Assembly (NCBI GenBank): GCA_001599755.1
Contig: BCHX01000001.1
Location: 6,758,001 to 6,822,000 of the forward strand
Source of the DNA: Gliomastix tumulicola
Taxonomy: Eukaryota > Ascomycota > Sordariomycetes > Hypocreales > Bionectriaceae
Direction of reading: 5' to 3'
DNA: 64,000 nucleotides
Shown piece after piece: positions 1 through 10,543 of this stretch (the first letter of the stretch is position 1; each line of letters begins with the position of its first letter). Under the pieces are notes generated by a model. It did no database searches. It was not told where the DNA came from and saw only the letters and a list, made by a program, of their open reading frames with translations. Both the position numbers and the translations under genes were made by a program.

Positions 1-3000
1 TCGTTGGCTACAACGCGTAACCACTTTCGAAAGAGGCTAGCTCTATTTTCTCACGACAAATCTGAGCTGCTAGACGAGCTCAAGGCCGTTGTCGCTGGTT
101 CTGCACCGGCCGTTCCAGGCTATGCCGAGGAGTCTAGGGTAGCCATGCTTTTCACTGGCCAAGGCAGCCAGTTTCCTGGCATGGGGAGAGACCTCGCCGA
201 ACACTACCCCATCTTCCGTGACGCATTGGAAGAAATCGCGTCAAACTTCGTCGATGCGTTGGAAAAGCCGTTGCTAGACGTCATGTGGGCGGCTGAGGGC
301 AGTGAGACCGCTGCCCTGCTTGGGCGCACCGACTACGCTCAGCCCGCACTCTTTGCACTCGAGGTGGCCCTGTGGCGGCTCTGGACTAGCTGGGGAGTGC
401 GCGCAGATGTTGTTCTCGGCCATAGCATTGGTGAGCTCGCTGCGGCCCACGTTGCCGGTGTCATGGGTCTACTTGATGCTTGCCGGCTCGTCGCTGCGAG
501 AGGCCGGCTGATGCAAGAACTGCCTGCCCATGGCTGTATGATGTCCCTTGAGGCCAGAGACTCTGAGGTGGTGGCAGCTATCAAGACTCTCGGAATCGAG
601 GACAGTGCTGGCATCGCAGCGCACAACACGCCTGCGCAAACTGTTGCCTCCGGCGACGTTGACGCCGTGGAGGCGCTCGCGGCTCACTTCCTCTCCCTTG
701 GCCGCAAGTCGAAGAAGCTCGATGTGTCTCATGGCTTCCACTCGCATCACATGGACGGCATGCTGGAGGCATTCCGCGCTGTTGCTGAGACGGTGCAATT
801 CAAGCCAGCAACCCTGCCTATCGTCAGCACTCTCACAGGCAGACAGGCCGCGGCTGATGAACTGGCACAGTCTGACTACTGGGTCCAGCAGGCCCGCGGT
901 GCAGTTAAATTCAACGAAGGCGTGCATACGCTTGCTGGCTTGGGCATCAATGTCTTCCTTGAGCTTGGTCCCCGCCCGGTGTTGTGTGGTATGGGCGCAG
1001 CCTGCCTCGATGGCGACAGGATGAGCTCGGCAGCTTGGTTAACATCCCTCGTACCAACGAAGGAAGACACAGCCGTCATTCAGCGAAGTCTAGCCGAGCT
1101 GCATATTCGCCATGCGCCGGTGGACTGGTCCGCTTACTTCAAGCCCTTTGGCTGTCGACGCGTTCCTCTGCCGACGTATGCCTTCCAACGTGAGCGGTGG
1201 CGACCTGCCGGCGGCGGTTGGCAGCTTGAGCAGGTGCAAGAAATAAATGAAAATCTGGCGCCAACCACGGTAGACCCCGTCATCAGTCGATTTGAGTTCG
1301 AGGTTCAGTGGCAAAGTGTCACTGCCGGTAGTGATAATCTCGACCTCGCTGGTAGAAGTCTCCTTAACGGTAGCTGGGTCGTCTCTTCACCTGCAGGTGA
1401 AGTACACTGGGCATCAGAAGTGACATCAGCCTTGCAACGTGCTGGTCTCACCGTGCACACGGTTGATGGGCCTAGCCTCGCTCGGGGCTTGGACGGTCTC
1501 GTATGTCTGTGGGACTACAACGCAGATGCCGCGGCCCAAGCCTATGAGCTGATGACAAAAGCACTCCAGCAATTCCAGACCGGAGCGAGCGTCGGGTTCC
1601 GAACGCCGATGGTCTGGATCACTCGAAACGCTGTCGGAGCCGGGCCTGATGACACTGCTGCTGGGCTCGGAGCGTCAACGCTATGGGGCTTGCTGCGGAC
1701 TGGCCGTATGGAGCACCCTGAGCTTCGCGTGCGGATTATTGATCTAGACGGAAGGCCATTCACCGACGACACCCTCGCTCGGGCTCTGGTGCTAGGCGGG
1801 GAATGCGAGTTCGCCGTGCGCCATAATCAGTTGCTGGTACCGCGGATGCAGCGAGTCGAGGCCTTGCCCAAGCTCGCAGATCACCGGCTTCTCCGACGGG
1901 ATGGCGCCGTCCTCGTCACAGGCGGCTTGGGCGGGATTGGTCGACACGTTGCTAGATGGCTTGCGTCAAAACATGGCATCCATGACATTGTCATCACCTC
2001 CCGCCACGGCATGAAAGCATCTGGTGCTGACGAGTTGGTGGCTGAGCTGTCACAGCTCGGTGCCAAAGCTACGGTTGTTGCTAGCAATATTGCTGACCTC
2101 GCAGAAGTACAAAGTGTGATGACGCTCTTCACCGAGGATCGCCCGCTATGCGGCGTTATACACGCAGCTGGTGTACTTGATGATGGCGTGATACAATCTC
2201 TAACGCCACGAAGATGCGCTGCGACGTTTGGGCCCAAGGTAGACGGCGCTTGGCATCTGCACTCCTTGACACGGGACATGGACCTGGATCTGTTCATGGT
2301 GACATCGTCCATCTCCGGCATCATGGGCAGTACGGGGCGAGCCAACTACTCTGCTGCTAACATCTTCCTCGACTCGCTCATGCAACTGCGTCGTTCCGAG
2401 GGACTGCCAGCTACCTCCGTCGCCTTGGGTCTCTGGGGCGGTGAGGGAATGTCTGGCAACCTGAGCAGGATGGAGCGTGTTCGCTACTCCCGCTTCGGCC
2501 TTGACCCCCTCGAGCCGATTCATGGCCTGGCTCTGTTGGAGCAAGCTGTGCGCAGTGAGCGTGCTGTCACTATCGCGGCCGCCTATGACCTTGACCGTCT
2601 GCAGAGCTACTGCGAGGACCGGGGCGAGACGCCTCCGCTGTTCCGGGCTCTCCTTGGACAGGACGAATCGTTGTCTCTCGACACCAGCGGAGGCCATGAT
2701 CTGCGCGAGGTGCTGAGCGAAGCATCAGAAGCCCAGCATGTTGCGATAGCGCTTAGCATGGTACGGGAGACTGTGGCCAAGACGTTGGGCTTCAAGTCAT
2801 CAGCCGACTTGGACGTTGACCTCCCTCTGCAGCAAGTCGGCGTTGACTCGCTTACGGCGGTCATGATACGCAATAAGCTGGCCAGCTTAACAGGCCTATC
2901 GCTGACCCCCCGAATCGTCTTCGAGCATGCAAATCTTAGCGCACTCAGTCGGTCCCTACTATGTCAGATTCAGCAGGAGCTGGAAGATTCGGGCTCGTCG

Positions 3001-4203
3001 AGCGAGGATGATTTTGGCACCGAGAGTCCGGCCACCACGTGGTCGGAAGAGTCTGTTGTTGACGTGCTGCCAGATCTGGCGGATGCTAGGAAGGGAATTC
3101 TTGACCCTGCTCTCACGTTCAATAGGGCTGCTCCAGAGCGTCCCGATGCTGTGTTTGTCACCGGATCTACTGGCTTTGTTGGCGCATTTGTGGTGCATGA
3201 CCTCCTGAAGCTGGGTATTGCTGCCTATTGTCTGGTACGAGCTGGTCCCGCCGATGAAGCGCTTGAGCGGCAACGTGGCATACTTGAGAGTTACGGCCTT
3301 TGGGAGCCTGAATATGCTTCGCTACTGCACCTCGTCGTGGGTGATGCGTCAAAGCCGCTCTTGGGCCTGACTGAGGAACAATTCGCGGACTTGGCCGAAC
3401 AGGTTCAGGCCATCTGCCACTCGGCGTCTCTTGTCGACTGGCTAAGACCGCTAGACGATTACATCGGTCCAAATGTCATTAGCACGCACGAAGTCCTACG
3501 CCTGGCTTCGTGCGGCCGCCCAAAGGCCATCCACCTCATCTCTTCGATCTCTACGGTGCCAAGGTATCTCGGCCTTGACGTTCCCAAGGACGGACAGGAA
3601 TATGGCTACTCTACGTCCAAGTGGATGGCGGAGCAGATGGTTGCAGCTGCACGTTGGCGGGGCGCTAATGCATCTATCTACCGTCTGCCATTTGTGGGCG
3701 CCTCTGCTGCTACGGGCCACTTCCGGCTTGATCGCGGTGACTTCTTGCATAACCTCATTGCCGGGAGTGTCGAGATGGATTGCTATCCGTCGCTGGACGC
3801 TGACATATCTATCGTGCTGCCCGTTGACTACCTGAGCAAGACGGTGGTCGATGTTATGGTGCAAGATCGGTCCCAAATCGGCAAGGATTTTGACTATACC
3901 AACGCACGCGCCCCAAGCTTCGACCGCTACTTCGAGCTGATGGGTGTGGGGTCAAAGGTCGTCAGCTTTGACGACTGGCGGGAGCGAGCAATGGCCTATG
4001 CAGCCCTGCGTCCTACAAGCTCGCTGGCGCGCATTGCCGCCATGCTAGACGACTGCACTGCTGAGTTTGCCGCCTCTATGTTCAAGAGTCCGGGCGTGGG
4101 CCCAAACGTCTTTGGGGGAGATGATTACCCGTCGCCGGCCATGGATGAGGAAATCGCACAGAAGTATCTGGGTCGTATTCAAGCCGCGCATGGGAGGACT
4201 TGA
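1..4203 (+). CDS. Polyketide synthase, C-terminal part (AT-KR-ACP-reductase), 5' truncated by window
   Basis: The frame is open from base 1 to the TGA at 4201-4203, about 1400 residues without an intron, so the ketosynthase lies outside the window. Counting from base 4, an acyltransferase begins near residue 45 (GQGSQFPGMG) with the active-site GHSIGELAAA near 139 and an HGFH motif near 241 that suggests malonyl-CoA. The post-AT linker LPTYAFQRERW follows. There is no recognisable dehydratase, methyltransferase or enoylreductase. A ketoreductase has a nucleotide site (TGGLGGIG, about 638) and a YSAAN active site. A carrier domain (GVDSLTAVMIRNKL, about 945) precedes a thioester-reductase domain with TGSTGFVG (about 1055) and YSTSK. 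The predicted product is released by reduction, as an aldehyde or alcohol. The KR and linker resemble bacterial modular PKSs more than the usual fungal highly reducing type. The domain calls are firm; the product is unknown. Confidence 0.93.
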   Translation, partial: SLATTRNHFRKRLALFSHDKSELLDELKAVVAGSAPAVPGYAEESRVAMLFTGQGSQFPGMGRDLAEHYPIFRDALEEIASNFVDALEKPLLDVMWAAEGSETAALLGRTDYAQPALFALEVALWRLWTSWGVRADVVLGHSIGELAAAHVAGVMGLLDACRLVAARGRLMQELPAHGCMMSLEARDSEVVAAIKTLGIEDSAGIAAHNTPAQTVASGDVDAVEALAAHFLSLGRKSKKLDVSHGFHSHHMDGMLEAFRAVAETVQFKPATLPIVSTLTGRQAAADELAQSDYWVQQARGAVKFNEGVHTLAGLGINVFLELGPRPVLCGMGAACLDGDRMSSAAWLTSLVPTKEDTAVIQRSLAELHIRHAPVDWSAYFKPFGCRRVPLPTYAFQRERWRPAGGGWQLEQVQEINENLAPTTVDPVISRFEFEVQWQSVTAGSDNLDLAGRSLLNGSWVVSSPAGEVHWASEVTSALQRAGLTVHTVDGPSLARGLDGLVCLWDYNADAAAQAYELMTKALQQFQTGASVGFRTPMVWITRNAVGAGPDDTAAGLGASTLWGLLRTGRMEHPELRVRIIDLDGRPFTDDTLARALVLGGECEFAVRHNQLLVPRMQRVEALPKLADHRLLRRDGAVLVTGGLGGIGRHVARWLASKHGIHDIVITSRHGMKASGADELVAELSQLGAKATVVASNIADLAEVQSVMTLFTEDRPLCGVIHAAGVLDDGVIQSLTPRRCAATFGPKVDGAWHLHSLTRDMDLDLFMVTSSISGIMGSTGRANYSAANIFLDSLMQLRRSEGLPATSVALGLWGGEGMSGNLSRMERVRYSRFGLDPLEPIHGLALLEQAVRSERAVTIAAAYDLDRLQSYCEDRGETPPLFRALLGQDESLSLDTSGGHDLREVLSEASEAQHVAIALSMVRETVAKTLGFKSSADLDVDLPLQQVGVDSLTAVMIRNKLASLTGLSLTPRIVFEHANLSALSRSLLCQIQQELEDSGSSSEDDFGTESPATTWSEESVVDVLPDLADARKGILDPALTFNRAAPERPDAVFVTGSTGFVGAFVVHDLLKLGIAAYCLVRAGPADEALERQRGILESYGLWEPEYASLLHLVVGDASKPLLGLTEEQFADLAEQVQAICHSASLVDWLRPLDDYIGPNVISTHEVLRLASCGRPKAIHLISSISTVPRYLGLDVPKDGQEYGYSTSKWMAEQMVAAARWRGANASIYRLPFVGASAATGHFRLDRGDFLHNLIAGSVEMDCYPSLDADISIVLPVDYLSKTVVDVMVQDRSQIGKDFDYTNARAPSFDRYFELMGVGSKVVSFDDWRERAMAYAALRPTSSLARIAAMLDDCTAEFAASMFKSPGVGPNVFGGDDYPSPAMDEEIAQKYLGRIQAAHGRT

Positions 4204-5999
4204 GTATTGGTGGGAAGGCTACATCGTCCTAATTGGGGGATGTTCAGCCTGCAGGGGGGATAATACGACAAATTAGGCATGTTTCTGTGAAGCGTTACAA
4301 TGGAGACATCTTGCTAGAGTTAAATTATTAAAATAATGTAGAATGCTAATTTGCTTTTGCTGGCTTATTTATGTGTAGGCACAGAAGTGATCCTGCTCAA
4401 GTCAGGTCCACTGCTGGATGTCGTCTCTGCGCATGTTGAGCACTGTAGCAGGGCCACATTCTGGAATTATTGCCTAAAATTAGGTATGCAAATTACGGAA
4501 CTTGGTAGAAATAGTGCCGGCCAAGCCCAGATCTGGTGGTCGAGTCAGGACATACGTCTGCACAGTGGGATAGCATTGAATTCTCAGAACCTCTATGATC
4601 AGTTCCCCATTATTATATACTTCTCTCTGTCCGAGCCAAAGAAAGCTAAAAGAAAAAAAAGAGCGTGTCATTCTACGGGCCTTAAGCTCATTGCGTTTAG
4701 GGGCTGCGTGCTGCTTGTTGCTACATTCCTCAGTGCGCCGGGATCCATACTTCGACTCGCCTCGATAAGCCTCACCGCCAATGAGATTTCCGTTAGCATT
4801 AGTCATAACATGTATGGTCATCGCAGTGCTCTATGAATGCGAGATTGGATATTCCACCTATTTCGACTGAAAATTCTGTCGCTGATACCGAACGTGCGCC
4901 CACTACTGGGCCGTCAAATCCTGGCCAGGCTGATTTTGATTCAGGATTACCAGTGTGTCAGTCCCCACCCCTCCATCACAAACCGTAGGATCACCGGGGA
5001 AAGCTCCCGTTGCCCAATCATCACAGTCTGAGATAGCAGTCCTGTGAAATATTGGTTGTTTGCGTTTCGACACGACGTAAATATTTTCATACGTGGAAGG
5101 GGGGTTACAGTTGCCCCCTCAGTTAGACAGACGCGAACCAAGTACCACGTAGAAGAGTCCCCTACCATACTAGTACGTAGCAACGTAGGACAATATAAGA
5201 AGAAAAAGATGCCGGACGATGATAAAGCGCAGCTCTGAAGAGTGGTCGCATTTGCTCAGAAACCGGGCAACTCATTTCTTCGACCGTGCACGGATCCTGT
5301 ATAATCTCACAAGCACGCAATCCTTCCCCTCAGGGTGAATCCAGAATCCATCCCCAAAAGCAAAGTTGGTGCAAAATTGCACCAAAAACTTCAGCTGACC
5401 TGCAGCAGTGTGGCGAAGGGTTACATTCTACCAACCAACATGCGGCCGCCCCCAACGCGGCCAGGCGCACAAACCCACACAACTAACGCGAAATGGGCTC
5501 AACCGTGCGTCCAATACTGCAAGCCATCTAATCTCTCCTGAAAAAGGGAATTTGGCGAGGGCTGTTTCATCGTGGGCCGCGATTTTCGTGGAACGTGAAA
5601 GAATGTTCTCTCGCGAGGAAGTCATCTTCACGGCCACGCCTCGGGATCACGTATCCGCTACTTTCTACAGCGCGACGCAATCTAGACTAGTTAGCGGTTT
5701 CACCTATCCGACCGCGTTATTCCAATAGATCTATGTTTATCTTCATGTTGCGCCCGGAGACACGCCTTAGCGCACGCGCACGGGGTAGCTTCCGGCGTTG
5801 GTTGGTAGACGGTCACAATTACGGAATCGACAGGGACCGGCACGGGGCTGGAGTGAAGTAGAAAAAGTTGAGTAATTCGCACATATGTCCAGATTTACAT
5901 AAATCATTATGAATGCGCGTTTGTTGGCTGCTCTTGAAGCTGACCAACATTCCATTCCTTGGGCGCTAAGAGCCGACATTGGCAAGCACTCACCCTACA
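4204..5999. other. Gene-poor interval downstream of the PKS
   Basis: No convincing gene is visible in these 1.8 kb. The open frames present are short, lack motifs and conflict with one another. The part just after the PKS stop (about 4264-4350) is A+T rich and may hold its 3' UTR and polyadenylation signals. The last few hundred bases are the probable promoter of the gene that starts at 6000. Confidence 0.5.
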
Positions 6000-8369
6000 A
6001 TGGCCACTGCAACGCGCAGCCACAGCCGGTTGACAAATTTACCTGGCACAGACATCCATTTCAAAATTTACCAGTTGAGAGACCAGATCCTTGAGCTCGA
6101 CCAACCTTCCGAAGACGCACACAATACCGAGGTCAAGGAGCTCAAGAGAAAGCTCAAAGAGGCACTGGGAGACCCTGAAGACCATTCCATGCGAGACACC
6201 GAGTTTGCTGCTTTGTACGACCAACTGCGTGAGCGGAAAAAGCGGCATAAGGACGATACGGCGGCTTGGACAGAACGGCATCGTGACTTAACAGATCGCC
6301 TTCGGGAGAGATCTCAACAATACCTCGACACTGCTATCGCGCCATTGGTAAGTGATTTCTGGAACTGAACATTCTAACAACTATGAGGTTCACTGACAGA
6401 AGGATAGGGTATCAGATGGAACCTCTCAAATCACCCGGAGGCACCTACGGGCGTCAATAACGCTGCCACTGTGGACGGCCATCCCGATGCCATTCTACCC
6501 CCCAATGTGCCTCCTCCACCGACCACACCATCGCGCTCGACAAACGCTGCCGTATCACAACCACAACCGTCTGCACGACCAACGACAGCGAGTGCAAGGA
6601 CACCCAAACGCGCACAGCCCGCCCACAGGCCTGGCCAGTCAGCCCAAGACCAGCCAAATCCGTCGGACTCACTGGCTCCACACCAAAGCCAGACCCCCCG
6701 AAATACAGACCGCTTCATCGAATTCGACAAGGTCTTCGACAACGGGAACGCGAGGCACAAGTACATCATCCTCAACGAGACCCATACAATCCAGTCCGAA
6801 GACGGCGGCGTGTATGGGGAGTACTGGATTCTTCGCTGCGACGCATGCAACACACACTACTCGTCCGAGAAGGGCGGAAGGGGCACCAAGGCGAGTGCAC
6901 TGAAACACTTGAAGAACCCAGCGCACACTGGGCAGGCCAGAAACCACTTCAATGCACTGCGGTGTTTTGGCCTCGTCGTGCGAGATTGCTCGGTGGAGAA
7001 GAGTCGACAAAACAACGAAGCTGTCATGGCTGCGATCCGCACTAAACAGTACGCACCCGAGACCAAAGCGAAGAAGCAAATGACGGCAGCGAGACTCGAA
7101 GCAAGACTCAGGGCGGAGGCGCCTGACGCTAGGAGATCTGCACGCCGACCGAACCAAGCGGCCGGAGTGCCGGTCAGCAGTGAGCATACGCAGGCCATCC
7201 TTGTCCCCGATACGACTCCCTCACCCCCTCGACGCCATCGGGCCGAGATCCCTACGCCGCAGAACATCGCCCATCATCTAGAACCCGGAGAGACTTACAT
7301 CATTCAGTGGAATGGGGGAAGCTCCAGACGGCATGTCAAGGAGCCGTATGCTGGGGTCTTGCTCCCGATGGGGGACTTTGAGAGCGTTGGCCTTCGCGGC
7401 AGCTTCCGCGAGACGGACCTTGCCACTACTCTCCCATTCTGCTATCAGACTGCGACGGCCGCGGACTGGAAGGAAGAGTACAAGGATGGAGGCGCCAAAG
7501 CACACAGGCGGAAGTACCCCTTCCTGTGCGTCGATAAGACGACCAGCATCGATGACTGCTCATTGGACTGGATACGTGTGTCGGACATTAGGCATTTCGA
7601 CGAGCATGCGTTCGACGAGAGATATAAACATGTCTTGGACGAGTACCAGAGACGCACTGCGTTGGCCATGAACGCGGAACAGGGTGAGTATACTCGGCAG
7701 ACGGATATTCTCGAGAAACGCGGGCTAACTGAATAGACAGAACACAGCCAGTCTGATCCATCTACCCCGAGGGGTATCCCCGATCGCCGACCTTCTCCTT
7801 TCGCTGACGAGACTGCAAGACATCCCGAAGAGCAAGATATCAGCAGGGCTGGACGCGAACGTACCAGTGTTGATGGGGATGCTGCCGTGACCAGTCAAAC
7901 CGGGGCAACACGAACGGCAACACAGTCGCAACAACCTTCCGACTTTAGGGGAGCAGTTCCTGGTCCCCCGGCAGATCCGACGCCTGCCATTGCGGCAGAT
8001 CAGGATCTGCTTTATGGCATCGATATGATCGACTTCACGCACGAGTTCCTAGCGGATGCGGAACCCATCCCACCGCAGCCACACGACGCACCACATGCAG
8101 TCCCTCCCGCGAGGATGCATTCGCATACTCCGTCGCTACAAAGAGTTGAGAGCGCCCCCCAGGCAGCACCTTCTCTGGCTGTCGCGCCCTTAGCAGAGTC
8201 GACTCGAAGCCTAAACACTGCCTCAAGCGCAAGCTCGCGGTCGCAAGACAAGGACGCGGGACGCCAACATCGCGCCCGGCAAGACCCCGCATTGTCACCG
8301 TGGTCTCTCGGCGTGCAGCAGAGGATGCGATCTGGAAACGTCTCACCCATGTCCGAGAACTCACTGTAG
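6000..8369 (+). CDS. Unrecognised 750-aa protein with a Cys2-His2-like motif
   Basis: I read three exons: 6000-6347, 6408-7683 and 7741-8369. The introns (60 and 57 bp) have GTAAGT and GTGAGT donors and a CTAAC branch point, and they restore one frame of 751 codons. The ATG at 6000 sits in a good context; the open frame starts earlier only with TTG. Residues 1-116 are charged and probably helical or coiled coil. A Pro/Ser/Thr-rich linker follows. Near residues 258-290 a CDAC pair is followed by LKHLKNPAH, giving C-x2-C plus two His, which may bind zinc. The C-terminal 200 residues are low in complexity. I cannot assign a function; a nuclear or nucleic-acid-binding role is a guess. It lies between the PKS and the O-methyltransferase. 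Confidence 0.75.
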
Positions 8370-8780
8370 TCGCGTTGGAGACAGATTTCGATGGTTGCCT
8401 CTATTTGAAAGGGAATCTAGAAGCAAGGGTCGTAGGTACGGCACGCTAATCACTTGCGTTCGTCAAGTGTCCCTGCTTGATGATTGTCTTTCATTCGTCG
8501 TCTTCTGCCTTTTCTTTTCCTCTTTCCTTCTTTTCTTCCTTTCTTTATTACATAAGACTACTTGTAATCAAGCGCACGAAACATGACTTGGCCTTGAATG
8601 ATTATCAAAACTTAATGCTGCGGAGAATACAGGCTTGTCGAGGATGTCGGTTACTACTTTCCCATTCCAACACTAATTCAAGCCAAGGGAGGCGACTTCT
8701 CATGCTAATCGTAGGCAAGCAGATCTCATTTGGCCTGCACAGGGCTTGCACCTCAAATGACGGTCACTGAGCATATCTTT
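8370..8780. other. Convergent intergenic spacer with pyrimidine tract
   Basis: This spacer separates the 3' ends of the plus-strand gene ending at 8369 and the minus-strand methyltransferase ending at 8781. A run made almost only of C and T lies at about 8486-8550. No coding signal is seen. Confidence 0.5.
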
Positions 8781-10016
8781 CTAAACGACAACCGCTTCAA
8801 TGATACTCTCCACCGCCTGCACAGCCCTCCAAACTTTGACAACCTGAAGGCCAGCTTCCTCAAACAGCCTTGCCCATTCCTTCTCCGTCCGCTCCTTGGC
8901 TGACAGGCAGGCCATCACGGTGATATCGGACACAGTCACCCGAGGCGAGGGGTTGAGGGTGCTGATCAGACTCTCGTGGACAAGAATCCTAGAATACCCA
9001 GGCTCCATCGCGGCAGCTATATTCTTGAGAATTCGTATGGCTTCCGGGTCGGTCCAATCGTGGAGAACGTTGTGCAGAAAGTAGGCCCGTGCTCCCTGGA
9101 CTGGCTGAGGCTGGAAGAAGTCGTGAGGCTGTACGGAGACGGCCTCAATCGGGTTGACACCTTTAAGGATGTCTGGCAGGTCCTGCAGAATTAAGCTGCC
9201 GTTCGGTAAGTCGGGATGTCGCGTGCTGAACTTCTCGAGGTCGTGACCTTTGCCGCCGCCCATGTCGACAATGAGTGCGCGACCAGGCTTAGCGCCCTCG
9301 ATCAGAGTGTCGGTTGGGAATACATCGGGCCAGGGAGTGAGGTTGTATTTCGAGTGACACTCCATGGCGTCGTTGAAGGAATTGCGTAGCTCTGCACGAG
9401 TGCCCACGTCTTCGAAGAAGCTGGTCTGCTGCCCTGTCATGTACTGCCAGTTGCTGTTGGTGACGTCTGTCGGGTTCTGGAACCCAGTCTCCCCAAGAAA
9501 GTACGGCAGCGTGCGAAACATGGCGATGTTGAGGTTCTTGTAGAACTCCCCGTACATGGATGGGAAAGCAGGATCGGAGACGAGTCGCTCGACCCAAGGC
9601 GTAGGTGCGTATTCGTCCTCGCCTACTTCAGTAATGAGGTGCTGTCCCGATATCTGTCTCATCATGCGCTCTGTCACACATGTTAGTGGTTTTCTAAGAG
9701 CAGGTGGTGCTCAAAAGACACACGCACTGATAAGCAACGGGTCTGCATTAACGAGCTCAGCCAAGTCTCCCGCTTTTGCAGGCTTGCCGCCTGTCTCCAT
9801 CCATTTAGCGAAGATGCCTGCATCAATGAGCGTCTTGACTGATGCAGAGGTCGCTCCGTTGACCCAGTTCTGCTCCCACGCTATATCCCAAGGCGACTGC
9901 ACCTTTCTGAGCGCTTGAAAAAGGGCGTCCCTGACGCGAACTCGCTCGGACTCGGTGGTGAAGGAAGCGGGGTCGAGGCCCTCCAGGATGTTCACCAGCT
10001 TGTCTGATGACTCCAT
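8781..10016 (-). CDS. SAM-dependent O-methyltransferase (plant/fungal COMT-like type)
   Basis: Two exons, 10016-9728 and 9670-8781, are joined across a 57-bp intron (GTGCGT donor, CTAAC branch point, ACAG acceptor), giving 392 residues, normal for this family. The N-terminal third is a winged-helix dimerisation region (LLIKRMMRQISGQHLI at the splice junction). The SAM-binding glycine motif DMGGGKG lies near residue 232. The general-base His is expected in LHDWTDPEA near residue 300, and EEAGLQVVKVWR ends the fold. It transfers a methyl group to a hydroxyl of a small molecule, probably in the cytosol. Its closeness to the PKS makes tailoring of a polyketide plausible, but that is inference. 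It is divergent from the secreted protein starting at 10544. Confidence 0.9.
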
Positions 10017-10543
10017 GGCGATTAGGCACAGAATGAGACTTTGATAACTTCTTTTTGGAGGGGTCTGTCTGTGGTCAAGGACTGACGGACAGGAATCCAA
10101 AGTAATGAAAGACGTCAAGTTTGAGAGAGGACCATCGCAGAGCAGAGGAAGCAGAGGGGGGCATCTGGGATGAACGTCGAGAGCCAAGACTTTTGCCGAG
10201 CTCCAGGCTCCTCCTCTCTACACGTGAGATCGCGATGCATGCTGACTCCCCGAACCATTCACCATCAGAAGCCCAACGCGACATCGTCCTACAGCGTCTG
10301 CAGGCCCACTTTGATATTGGGGGCGGCACAGCTCAGTGACAGGTCTCGGTTTGTTCTTGCTTACCTGGCCTCTTCGATCCAGGCGCGTTCATGCTGACAC
10401 GTCATCCTTGCGTCCCACAGTAAATCGGTTGCCTGTCCTCCTGGCCATTAGGCGGCAGCGCGCTTATCAGCGTTATTGCCAGTACATCAACGCGCGAGCC
10501 CCGGCGACAGTCTATCAAACCGCACAACTCATGCATTCTCAAC
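10017..10543. promoter_or_regulatory. Bidirectional promoter region (O-methyltransferase / secreted protein)
   Basis: About 527 bp separate the two divergent start codons (10016 minus, 10544 plus), so both promoters must lie here. No clear TATA box or known operator was identified. The open frames within are short and without motifs. Confidence 0.45.
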
